Program-made: the position numbers and the translations under genes
In this document: positions 49,407 to 59,921 of the stretch, in pieces
Position numbering within the stretch: position 1 is the stretch's first letter
Layout: each line of letters starts with the position of its first letter
The notes under the pieces: model-generated
Databases searched by the model: none
Seen by the model: only the letters and a program-made list of their open reading frames with translations
What the model was told of the DNA's origin: nothing
NCBI GenBank assembly: GCA_965240325.2
Contig: OZ251254.1
Span: 434,001 to 498,000 of the forward strand
Source: Rebecca billardiae RCC1528
Taxonomy: Eukaryota; Haptophyta
Direction: 5' to 3'
DNA length: 64,000 nt

Positions 49407-49517
49407 AATGCCGGGTGCTGTTGACGGTAGTTTATTGCATGGACCACTTGATGGACGGCTAGTAAGTAGTAGCATCGCTGCATATCGCGTCATCGTCCAT
49501 ATATTCCGACCAGGTTG

Positions 49518-50642
49518 TCAGCACGTCGCCGCGTAGTACTCGGCTCGCGCGCGCGCAAACTCGAGCGCGTACGGCCGCCAGACGCGCGGCTCAGGGCCGC
49601 CGAGCCAGCGAAACGTCGCAGGCAGCGTGCGCGCCAGAGCGGAGTCGAACGGCGGCGGCGCGCGCGAAGGCGGCGGCGCGGCCGGCGCATTGCGCGCCGC
49701 GGCCGCCGCCGCGGCCTCCGCGGTGGCAGCCGCCGCTGCTTCGCTCCCTTCGGCCACCGCTGCGTCCGCGGCGGCGAGCACGTGCCGCATGCGCTGGGCG
49801 GTGCTGGCCGACATGCGCGCGCGGAGCCAGAGCACCGCGTGCGCGTGCCCAGCCCACGCTGCGTGCTGGCAGGCCGTGTCCGCGCGCAGCCGGCACCCGG
49901 CCGCTGCGCCGAACTCGAGCACGGCCGTGTGCCCGCCGCGCGCGGCCGCCGTCATGGTCTCGTCGTCCCACGGCGCCTTGGCGGCGTCGCGGAGCCAGCG
50001 CAGCGTCTCCAGGTGCCCGCCGCGCGCCGCGGCGGAGCACGCCTCCTTCGTCGGGCGCAAGCCGCAAGCCTCAACGAGGTAGCGCACGCACGCGAGCTCG
50101 CCGCCGCGCGCGGCGCCGACGATCGCGGCCCGGCGCAGCGGCAGCCGGCGCTCGCGCGCCCAGCGCAGCGCGTCGAGGTGGCCCGCGGCGGCCGCCGCGG
50201 CCGGCGTGCGCCAGTCGAACGGGCACTCGCGCGCGCGCAGCCACTCGAGAACATGCACGTGGCCGGCGAGCGCGGCCGAGGCGGGCGCCCAGGTGTCCCA
50301 GCCCGCCTTGGCGTCCTCGCGCGCCCAGCGCAGCACGTCGAGGCGGCCGGCGGCGGCGGCGAGCGCGCAGGTGAGGCACGGGTCGAGCCCGGCCTCCAGC
50401 CGCGCCCAGCGCGCGATGCTCACGCTCGAGACCGCCACGCGCCGCGGCGTCTGGAAGCGCACGAGCCGGCGGCCGACGCGGCGCGGCGCGCCGGTCCGGC
50501 CGGCCATCACCTCGCGGAAGCGGCGGCAGACGAGCGCGAGGAGGAAGGCGTGCTCGTCGCCGACCCGCCGGAAGATGGTGCCGAGCTCGTCGTCGTTCGG
50601 CAGCCGGAACGGCGACGCGTCGAGCGCGCCCGTTGCTGGCAT
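49518..50642 (-). CDS. Ankyrin-repeat protein with F-box-like N-terminus
   Basis: Intronless, 374 aa. Residues ~12-50 ('LPNDDELGTIFRRV', 'FLLALVCRRFREVMAG') resemble an F-box-like motif. Residues ~90-290 are a series of ankyrin-type helical hairpins of the WLRAx-G type: 'AAAAGRLDVLRWARE', 'ALAGHVHVLEWLRA', 'AAAAGHLDALRWARE', 'AARGGELACVRYLVE', 'AARGGHLETLRWLRD', 'AARGGHTAVLEFGA' and 'AAWAGHAHAVLWLRA'. This is the degenerate ankyrin type often found in large algal and protist families. The C-terminus is Ala/Pro-rich. Such proteins bind partner proteins; an F-box would link them to ubiquitin ligases, but this is inference. It is divergently arranged with the Pol5 gene, 204 bp apart. Confidence 0.72.
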   Translation of the reverse strand: MPATGALDASPFRLPNDDELGTIFRRVGDEHAFLLALVCRRFREVMAGRTGAPRRVGRRLVRFQTPRRVAVSSVSIARWARLEAGLDPCLTCALAAAAGRLDVLRWAREDAKAGWDTWAPASAALAGHVHVLEWLRARECPFDWRTPAAAAAAGHLDALRWARERRLPLRRAAIVGAARGGELACVRYLVEACGLRPTKEACSAAARGGHLETLRWLRDAAKAPWDDETMTAAARGGHTAVLEFGAAAGCRLRADTACQHAAWAGHAHAVLWLRARMSASTAQRMRHVLAAADAAVAEGSEAAAAATAEAAAAAAARNAPAAPPPSRAPPPFDSALARTLPATFRWLGGPEPRVWRPYALEFARARAEYYAATC

Positions 50643-50846
50643 GCTGCAAGGCAGGCTGGCCGGTGCGGCGCCCGCGGCCGAGCCAAAGCCGACGACACGG
50701 ACAAGGACAGTCCGGGCTTTGAGCTCTTCGTCCGGACTGGGAAGGCGGGCGTGAGAGTCGTGACCACGCTTGGCCAGCTCCTACTGGCACGGCGACGCGC
50801 CCGCTGGCGGACGAATCCCACGCACGCGCGGAGCCCAGCGCCGTCG
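50643..50846. promoter_or_regulatory. Divergent promoter region, ankyrin gene / Pol5 gene
   Basis: 204 bp between opposite start codons. Both transcription starts are expected here. The Pol5 reading frame is open through this region, so a longer Pol5 N-terminus cannot be excluded, but the sequence does not look conserved. No named promoter motif is visible. Confidence 0.4.
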
Positions 50847-52857
50847 ATGCCCGCCGCGCGGCAGCCCGTCGCGTCGAAGGCGCTGCTCGGCCACTTCTGG
50901 GCGCTCGCCGACGTCGAGCCCACCGTGCGCTGCGAAGCCACCGCCGGCCTGCTCGCCCAGCTCGCCGCGGCGCGGCGCGTCGCGGACGACGGCGGCGGCG
51001 GCGGCGACGGCGCGGCGCCCTTCCCAGAGCTCTCTTACGCGCTCTCGCGGCTGGTGCGCGGCCTCGCCTCGGCGCGCGAGTGCGCGCGGCAGGGCTTCGC
51101 GCTCGCGCTCGTCGGCGTGCTCCGCGCCTTCCCCGACCTCGTCAGCCCCGACACCGCGCTCGACTTGATCGAGCAGCACCTCACACGCGGCGCGACCGGC
51201 TCGGCGGACGAGCGCGCGCAGGCGCTGGGCTGCCTCTTCGCGCACGCGGCGCTGGTGCGCTCGGGCCGGCTGGCGGACGTGCCGCCCGACGGCGGCCCGC
51301 CCCACGCCGCCGTGCGCGCGTTCCGTGGCCTGATGCGGTGCGCGCACCGCCGCTGGTTTTTGGCTGAGCCGGCGGCGTGCGCCGCCTCTGAGCTGCTCGA
51401 GCAGCTGGCGGCCGGCGGCGGCGGCGGCGGCGGCGGCGCGGAGGGCGCGGCGGTGGCGGCGCGCGCCTCCAGGCCCACGCCGCGCCGCGCCGCCCGAGCC
51501 GCCGCGCCGCCGCCCGACGACGCCGCGCTCGCGCGACTGAGCCCGCTGCTCGCCGAGCTCGGCGCGGCGGTAGGTTCCGGGAAAGTTCCGCCGCAGGAGT
51601 GGAGCGCGGCGCAGCTGCTGCTCGTGCTGCGCGGCGCGCGCACGGCGCGGCGCGCGTGCGGCGCGCCGGGCGCGCGCGCGCTCGCGCGCGCCCTGCCCGC
51701 CCTCCGCCTCGACCCGACCACCGGCCTCATTCTCAGCGCCGCGACGGCGCCGCTGCTGGCCGAGCCTTTCAAGCGTGCGTCCGCGTCGCACCCGCGGCTG
51801 CACTCTGCGTGGGCGGCGGCGCTGGACGAGCTGCTGGGCGATGGCGGCGGCGAGGGCGAGGGTGGCGAAGGCGGTGCGGTGCCGGAGGCGGAGGGCCTCG
51901 CCGCCGCGCAGGCGCGGCTGCACGCCTTCTGGGCCGCCATCGTCGACGGCGGGCTCATGGCTAGTCCCTCCGCCGACCGAAAATATTGCGCGCTGCTGCT
52001 GACGCAGCGCGCGCTGCCGCGCGCGGCGCGCGCGGCGGCGGCGGCGGCGCGCGCGGGCGGCGCGGACGAGCACGCGTGCCAGGCGGCGGCGGCGCGGATG
52101 GCCGCGCCGCTCCTCTCGCGCGAGCTCCTCCGGTGCGCCGCCGCGCGCCCCCGCGCCCGCCCCCCTGCGCCGCCCGGCGCGCCAAGCTTGCGGGCGCCGC
52201 GCCGCGCCGCGCCGCGCCGCGCCGCGCCGCGCCGCGCCGCGCGCGCTCACTCAGCGCCGCCGCCGCCGCCGCCGCGCGTGCGCACGCGCCCGCCCTCCCG
52301 CCCGCCCGCCCGGCGTGGCGCAGGTACATTGGCGGCGCGCTCGCCTCCGAGGAGCACTGGCTGCACGCGCACGCCTCCGCCGCGCTCGACACGATCGCCG
52401 CGGCGGCGGGCGCGAACCCAGCGCTCGCGCTCGCGCTAGCAGTGCAGGTGGGCGTGCGCGCGGACGCGGGGCGCGACGGCGGCGCGAGCGCGCGCGGCGG
52501 GGCGGGCGGCGGGAACGCGCTCGGCTCGTCCGAGGCGGCGCTCCGCCCGTTCCTCGCGCGGCTCACCGCCGCGCTCGCCGGCAGCCGCCGCCCCGCCGTC
52601 GGCGGCGCGCGGGCGGCGGGCGGCGACGGCGGCGGCGGCGGCGCCGACGGCGGCGGCGGCGCCGAGGGCGGGCGGGCGCTCGACTTCGTCAATCACCTGT
52701 GCGGCCTCCTGCTGCGCCCGGACAGTCCGGGCGGTGGTGGCGCGGGCGGCGGCGGCGCGGGGCCGCCCACGCCCGACGCGCTCGCCGCCGCCAGCGCGCG
52801 CCGCAGCTGGGCGCTTGAGCAGCTCGGCGCCGCATGCCGCACCTCCGCCGCCGAGCT

Positions 52858-52941
<84 letters not shown>

Positions 52942-54413
52942 GTGGTGCCAGCCGGGCGCGCCGCTGCTGCAGGTGCTGGCCCTGCTGTTCGTGTGCGGGT
53001 ACGGCGGTGCTGACGGCGGCGCGGCCGCGGCGCCGGAGCCGCGCGCGAGGAAGGGCGGCCCGAAGCGCGCGCCGCCAGACGCTGCACTTGTTGTGCCGGC
53101 GCCGGCGAGCGCGGCGCGCGCCGCGCGCGGCGGCGGCGCGGCGGCGGATGCGGAGGCGGCGGCGGAGGCGGCGGGCGAGCGGGTGATCGGCGCGCTGACG
53201 GAGCGGCTGCTGGGCGCGCCGCCGGACGCGCCGCTCATCTCCCCACCGCTCTCGCTCGCCACGCGCCGCCTCGCGCGCGAGCGCGCCACCGCACTGCTTC
53301 GTGAGCTCACGGCCGCGCGCGCGCTCGGCGCGCCGCCGCCGCCCGCGCGCGGCGCGCGCGGCGGCGGCGACGACGACGGCGGCGGCGGCGGTGGCGGCGC
53401 GAACGGCGAGGGCGAGGGCGAGGAGTCGGGCGGGCCGCGCGCGCCGGGCGGCGCGCAGCGCGCGCAGCTCGGCGCCGCGCTCGGCGCGTGCCGCGCGCTG
53501 CAGGCCGCGATGGCGGCGGCCGCCGGCACGCGCGCCGACGCAAGCGGCAAGGCGCGCTCGGCGCGCGCGCGCGCGGCGCGCGCGCGCGCGCTCGCGGCGC
53601 TGCGCACGGCGCGGCGCGCGCCGGCGCGGCGCGACGGCGGCTCGTCGAGCCCGCGCGCGTGGTGCGCGCTCGAGCTGCTGCTGACGCACGCGCTGCTGCT
53701 GCACGCCGCGGAGCCGCGCGCGACTTCGGGCCTGCTCGCCGACCTGAGCGCGTGTGTCGAGCTGATGGCGGGCGAAGGCGGCGGCGGCGGCGGCGCGGCG
53801 GGCGGCGAGGCGGGCGCGCTTGCGGACGACGACGACGACGAGGAGGAGGAGGAGGAGGGTGGTGGTGACGATGACGAGGAGGGCGGCGAGGGCCCGCCGT
53901 CGGTGGTTGAGGTCGTGGCCGACGTCTGCCTGTCTCTCCTCTCGCGCCCCTCCGCGCTTCTGCGCGAGGTGAGCGCGCTCGCCTTCAGAGCGGTGGCGGC
54001 GGAGGTGCGTGCGCGTGGCAGCGGCCGCGGCCGGAGTGCTAGCGCGCGCGCGCGCCGCGGCGCGCTCGCGGCACGCTGCCTGCTGCGCCGCCCTGCGCCC
54101 GCCCCGCCGCCTCCGCCTCCGCGGCTGCTCTGCGCCTAACCCTAACCCCACGCCCGCACACAACACCTCCGCACCCCGCCGCTCCAACCCTAACCCCAAC
54201 CCTAACCCAACCCTAACCCCTAACCCTAACCCCCTAACCCTAACCCTAACCCCTAACCCGAACCCGAACCCGAACCCTCTAACCCGAACGCATGTGCAGA
54301 TGACTGCGCCCGCGCTCGCGCTGCTCACGGACGTGCTGCGCTCGGCGGACGCGCTCACCGCGCCCACCAACGACGACGGCGACGCCGCGGACGACGACGA
54401 CGACGGTGGCAGC

Positions 54414-54447
<34 letters not shown>

Positions 54448-55275
54448 AGGAGGCGGAGGCGGGCGCAGGCTCGGGGTCGGACGACGAGGACGACGACGAC
54501 GAGGAGGACGACGACGACGAGGGCGGTGACGCGGCCGAGCGCGCCGCGGCGGCCGACTTCCTCTACGGCTCGCTGCTCGCGCCGTCGCACGCGGCGGCGG
54601 CGTCCGGCGGCGGCGGCGGCGGCGCGGCTCGCGACAGCTTGGATGGCTCGGGCGAGGCGGCGGCGGCGGCGGCGGCGGCGGTGGAGCGGCGCGCGGCGCA
54701 CGCTGCCGCCGCCAGCAACGACGACTCCGACTCGGGCGACGACGACTCGGACGGCGACAAGCACAAGAACGAGAGCGACGCCGACGACGGCTCCTCCTCC
54801 TCCTCGGCCGCGCCGATGCCCGAGGACGACGAGGCGATGGCGCAGGTCGACGCGCAGCTCGGCGCGCTGGTTCGCCTGAAGCAACAGCAGCTGAGCGCGG
54901 CCAGGGAGCGCACGCAGCAGCTGGCGCACTTCAAGCTGCGCGCGCTCGACCTGGTCGAGGGGTTCGTCAAGCACGCCGCGCACCCGCCGCTGCCCGGGCC
55001 GAAGCCGCCGCCGGCGGTTGCGGCGGCGGGTGCGGCGGCGGCGAGCACGCGCGCGCGCAGTGGCGCGCGCGGCGCGCGCGCGGCCGCCGCCGCTGCCGCC
55101 GACGCCGCCGACGCCGACGCGGGCGCGGCGGCGGCGCCGACGGCGGCGCTCGCGCTCGGCCTCGTCACGCCGCTGCTCGAGTGCGCCTCGCGCGCGCACG
55201 GCGTGCCCGACCAGAAGGCCGTCTTCCTCCGCGCCGGCGCGCTGCTCCGCTCGAAGCAGCTGCAGCGCGCGCTGT

Positions 55276-55312
<37 letters not shown>

Positions 55313-56669
55313 GCCGCCGCCGCGGCTGGACGCGGGCGATGCGATCGCGGCGGTGGAGGAGGTGGTGTCGTTCGCGGCGCGCGGCGCGCGGAGCGGGCTG
55401 CTCGTCGGGATGGCCGCCGAGGCGCTCTGCGCGCTGCTGCGCGCCCTCGGTGCCGCCGGGCTCCTGTCAGAGCCCGCGGCGGCGGGCGGCGCGGCCGGCG
55501 CGGCCGACGGCGGCGCGCGCAAGCGGCGGCGCGGCGCGGCGGGCGCGGCCGACGGCGCCGAGGCGGCGCGCGTGCGCGAGGCGGTGCTCGGCACGCTGGC
55601 CGACGCGCTCTCCTCGTACGCGCGCGTCAAGTCGACCAAGCTCACCTCGCCGTTCTGGCGCACGCTCTTTTCGCGCCAGCCGGCGCTGGGTTGGGCGGTG
55701 CTGGTGCGCGCGGCGCGCGCGCGCGTGCGCGGGGTGCGCGAGATCGCAATCTGGCCGAGCCGCGTGCGCGCGAGATCGTCGCGAGATCGCAATCTGGCCG
55801 AGCCGCGCGCGCGCGAGATCGTCGCGAGATCGCGATCTGGGCGCGCGCGAGAGAGAGGGTGGGAGGGATGGGCACCGCCATCTGCGCGCCCCGCACTCAC
55901 CCGCGGACGCCCGGCTGCTGCCGCCGCGCGCGCGTGTGTGCGCGTGTGCGCGCGCGCCGCAGCCTGCGCTGTGCGACGCGATGGAGGGCGCGCGCACGGC
56001 GTTTCTGCGCGCGGACCTGGCCGAGCACGGCGCGGCGGTGCTGCGGCAGGCGCACGCGCTGCCGGCCTGCGCCGCCGACCCCGCCGCCGCGCTCCGCACG
56101 GCGGCGCGGCTGCTCGACGCGCTGGGCGGCACGGTGCGGCGCGCGACGCCCGACAGCGGCGATGGCTGGAAGGTGAAGCGAGTGCTCGCCGTGCTCGGCG
56201 CGGGTGCGACGGCGGCGCAGGTGCGCGCGCGCCGCCGCGCGCACACCGCCCGGACTCCCTCCCATGCGCGCGCGCCGGACCGCGCTTACGCGCGCGCGCG
56301 CCCGCGTCGCCGCGCCGCGCTCCGCTGCCGTCGGCTCGGGCGGCGGCACAGGCTACAGAGCGCATCGGCACGGCGGCGGCGGCGGCGGCGGGCGGCGGCG
56401 GGTCGGGCGCGCGCGCGGCGGCGGAGGCGCTGCGTGGGCTCTCCGCCGCGTGCGAGCCGCTCGGCGGCGAGGGCGGTGACGCCTCCGGCGCGGCGCACCC
56501 GTCGGCCAAGGTGCACGCCGCGTGCGCGCGCGTGCGGCAGGCCGCTGCCAAGGCCGAGCGCGCGCTGGCGGCGAGCGGCGCGCCGGCGGAGCCCAAGGCG
56601 GCGGCGGCGGCGGCGCGCAAGGAGGGCGGCACGCCGGGTGCGGGGCGCAAGAAGCGGCCGGCGAGCTGA
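50847..56669 (+). CDS. MYBBP1A / Pol5 family ribosome-biogenesis protein
   Basis: Spliced model join(50847..52132, 52324..54004, 54300..55703, 55963..56220, 56352..56669), 1648 aa. The start Met precedes 'LLGHFWALADVEPTVRCEAT', and 'LSRLVRGLASARECARQGFA' follows; both are hallmarks of the HEAT-like N-terminal part of yeast Pol5 and animal MYBBP1A. The middle has the acidic segment (54366-54540) and then 'DDEAMAQVDAQLGALVRLKQ' and 'LAHFKLRALDLVEGFVKH', the counterpart of the family's D-x-x-M-F-x-x-D...HFK-R-LDLLE motif. The C-terminus is Lys/Ala-rich and basic, as expected for a nucleolar protein. Despite the name DNA polymerase phi, family members act in rRNA synthesis and 60S assembly. The phase-2 join at 52132/52324 restores RYIGGALAS. 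Oddities: a ~26-unit GGC run, Asp/Glu runs, telomere-like intron sequence, and a possible extra intron after 52446. Confidence 0.83.
52859..52937 (+). repeat. (GGC)26 run coding poly-Gly in the Pol5 gene
   Basis: About 26 uninterrupted GGC codons giving a Gly homopolymer in the middle of the protein. It is slippage-prone; length may differ between alleles or be misassembled. Confidence 0.88.
54135..54290 (+). repeat. Telomere-like CCCTAA array filling Pol5 intron 2
   Basis: About 20 CCCTAA-type units (with CCCCTAA, CCCGAA and CCCAA variants) occupy the second half of the 295-nt intron 54005-54299. They end nine bases before the acceptor CAG at 54297-54299. In the transcript the tract is C-rich and could serve as the pyrimidine tract. 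Confidence 0.92.
55738..55850 (+). repeat. 43-44-bp tandem repeat in Pol5 intron 3
   Basis: Two and a half copies of a unit starting GAGATCGCAATCTGGCCGAG and ending GCGCGAGATCGTCGC, within the intron 55704-55962. It has an internal near-palindrome (CGCGAGATCG). Intron-specific; no coding role. Confidence 0.85.
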
Positions 56670-57105
56670 GCGTCGAGGCGCATCGTCGAGCGTTTGCGCC
56701 GCGCCGACAGCGTAGAGGGCGGGCGGGCGGGCATGCGACGCCATGCTGCTGGCGCGGCGGCCGCATCAGACATTTCTTCAGACTGAGTTTGGTTCGGGCC
56801 TCGTCGCAAACATGCGCCGTCGAACCTCCACGCGCCAATCAGCGCTCTCGGAATTGGTATCGCACTACTCGCGTGCGTCAGAGTCGCGAATCGGCGCCCT
56901 TTCAGACTCTCTCTCACACGGGCTGCAGATTCGTCAGATGAACAGGCGGGTTCGCGTGGCCGGCCCACCCGGCCGCCCGGCACGGCCGCGCGGCCGCGCG
57001 ACTTTCGCACTGCCTTCCCAAACCTCGCGGCGGGTCGTCATCAGCGCGCTCGCACCGCGCGCTCCCCGCACCGGCGCGCAGCCCGCCCGAGCCCTCGGAC
57101 CGCCG
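56670..57105. other. Spacer between Pol5 and xanthine dehydrogenase genes
   Basis: 436 bp in tandem orientation. A lower-GC stretch at 56755-56945 is flanked by GC-rich sequence. The XDH frame stays open upstream to 56743, so a longer N-terminus is formally possible, but 57106 fits the family length of sequence before the first iron-sulfur cluster. Nothing else is visible. Confidence 0.5.
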
Positions 57106-57766
57106 ATGGCGCAGATCGCGTACGAGGTGCCCGGCCTCGACCTCTCCGCCTACCGCGCGTCGCTCGTCCTCTTCGTCAACGGCGAGCGCGTCGACGTGCC
57201 GTCGCCGCAGCCGCAGACGCTGCTTCTCGATTTCCTGCGCGCGCGCGGGCTGACGGGCGCGAAGCTGGGCTGCGGCGAGGGCGGGTGCGGCGCGTGCACG
57301 GTGGTGGTCTCGCGCTGGGACGCGCCCGCGGGCGTCGCGCGCCACGCCTCCGTCAACGCCTGCCTGATGCCGCTGCTCGCCGCCGACGGCTGCAACGTGA
57401 CGACTGTCGAAGGCATCGGCTCGGCCGTCGCGGGCAAGCTGGGCGGCGGGAGCGCGAGCGCGGGCGGCGGGCCGGGCACGCCGACGGAGCTGCGCGCGCT
57501 GCACCCCGTGCAGCAGCGCATGACCGAGCTGCACGGCTCGCAGTGCGGCTTCTGCACGCCGGGCGTCGTGATGGCCGTGTATGGCCTACTCCTGCAGCAG
57601 TCGCCAGAGCAGCTCACGACCGCCGCGGTGGAGGAGAGCATGGACGGGAACCTGTGCCGCTGCACGGGGTACCGGCCGATCTGGGACGCGGCGAAGAGCC
57701 TCTGCGTCGACGCGCCGCGCGAGCCGGGCGGCGACAAGTGCGCCGACTGCCCGTCGCGCGCGGGCG

Positions 57767-57798
<32 letters not shown>

Positions 57799-59742
57799 TG
57801 CGGCGGCGGCGGCTGCGGCGGCGGCGGCGGCGGCTGCAGCGGGCACTCGCACGAGTCGAAGCCGAGCGGCGGCGGCGCGGCGGACGTGGAGTCTCTCGGC
57901 GAGCGCTTCGTCGTCTCCACCACCGCGTCCAAGCTCGCGCAGCCGCCCTTCGCCACGCCGTACTCGCAGACGGACGCAGCGGCGGCCGACGCAGAGCGCG
58001 CGCTGCCCGCGGCGGTGCGGGCCGCGACGTCCGCGCCGCCGGACGCGCTGCGCATCGCGGGCGAGGCGTGCGTGTGGTGGCGGCCAGTGTCGCTGGCGGA
58101 CGCGCTGGCGATCAAGGCCGCGTACCCCACGGCGCGCGTCGTCGTGGGCAACACCGAGGTCGGCATCGAGGCGCGGTTCAAAGGCGCGCAGCCAGCGGTC
58201 GTTCTCGCCACCGCCGCCGTGCCTGAGTGCTGCGGCTGCGCGCTCGTGCCAGCGGCGGCGGCAGGCGGCGGCGCGCGGCTGGAGCTGGGCGCGGCGACGC
58301 CGCTCGCGCGTGTGATGGCGCTCTGCGAGGCGCACCACGCCGACGCCCCCGTCTGCGCCGCCATCGCCGCCATGCTGCGCTGGTTTGCGTCGAATCAGAT
58401 CCGCAACGTCGCGTGCCTCGGCGGCAACCTCGCCACCGCCTCGCCCATCTCCGATATGAACCCGCTCCTCGCCGCGGCGGGGGCGAGCCTCGAGCTCGCG
58501 TCCAAGGCGCGGGGCGTGCGGCTCGTCCAGGTCGCCGACTTCTTCAAGGGTGCGCGCCGCCGCGCGCCGCCGCGCACGCCCGCCCTGCCCGCCTGCCGCC
58601 GGGGGCGCGCCGCGCCGCGCGCCCGAGGCTGGTGGGGTGGCGCGCCGCGCCGCGCCGCGCGCGCTCACGCGCCGCGCCGCGCCCCGCCCGCCGCTTCGCG
58701 GCCGCGCGGGCGCAGGGTACCGGCGCGTGGACCTGGCGGAGGACGAGCTGATCGTGCGCGTGCTCGTGCCCGCGCCGCCGCCGCGTGCCGGCGCCGCCTT
58801 CGAGCTGCTCGAGCCGTTCAAGCAAGCGCGGCGGCGCGAAGACGACATCTCGATCGTCACTGGCACGCTGCGCGCGCGCGTCATCGCCAAGGGCGGCGGC
58901 GGCGGTGGGGAGGGCGGCGGGTGGTACGAGGTGGAGGAGGCGTGCCTCGCGTTCGGCGGCCTCGCGCCCACCACCGTCCTCGCGCCCAAGACCGCCGCCT
59001 CGCTGCTCGGCAAGCCCTTCTCCAGAGAATCTCTCGAGCTCGCCCTGGGCAATCTCGGCGCCGAGATTCGCGTCCCGGACGGCGCCCCCGGCGGCCAGGC
59101 GGAGTTCCGCTCGGCGCTGGCGACGTCGTTCCTGTTCAAGTTCTTCGTGCGCGGCGCGCTCAGGCTGGGCGACGCCGCCAGCGCCGCCGGCGCCTCGCTC
59201 CCGCCGCCGCCGCTCATCGACGCCGCCGACGCCTCCGCCGCGCGCTCGTTTGTCGTGGAGCCCAAGCCGAGCACGCGCGGACAGCAGAGCTTTGCGCTGC
59301 GCGCCGAGGTCGCGCCCGGGCTGGAGGCGGCGGTGCTGCCGGAGCTGCCGGCGCGCGCGGACGGGGCCGCCGCCGGCGCGGCGGCGGTCTCCGCCGGCGG
59401 CGGCGCCGGTGCCGCCGACCGCTCCGTCGGCCGCGAGGGCCAATCCGGGCAGAGCGCGACGCACCGCGCGGGAGTCCTGCACACGACGGGCGAGGCGGTC
59501 TACACGGACGATCTGCCGCGCCCGCCGGGGCTGCTGCACGGCTGGCTGGTCACGTCGGCGCGCGCGGCGGCGCGCGTGCTCTCGATCGACGCCTCCGCCG
59601 CGCGCGCGCACGCCGGCGTCGTCGGCGTCTACTTCCACGCAGACCTGCCGCCGGGCGGGAGCAACGAGCTCGGGCCGGTGCTGCATGACGAGGAGTGCTT
59701 CGCGCAGGAGGTGCGTGTGCGTGTGGGTGTGTGTACGCGTGC

Positions 59743-59809
<67 letters not shown>

Positions 59810-59872
59810 CGTGTGTGTGTGTGTGTGTGCGTGTGTGTGCGTATGTGTGTGTGTGTGTGTGTGTGTGTGCGC

Positions 59873-59921
<49 letters not shown>

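Larger units (their letters stand above)
48584..49517. other. Spacer with long inverted repeats
   Basis: Lies between the P450 start (-) and the stop of the ankyrin gene (-). It contains a 25-bp perfect inverted repeat (48656-48680 and 49382-49406) around ~700 bp without coding capacity, and a perfect hairpin at 49337-49373. The P450 promoter must lie in the left part. Confidence 0.55.

Noticed and set aside
49515-50846. Upstream extension of the Pol5 frame to 49515
   Set aside because: Overlaps the ankyrin gene on the other strand and translates to Arg-rich sequence; the family-like sequence begins right after Met 50847.
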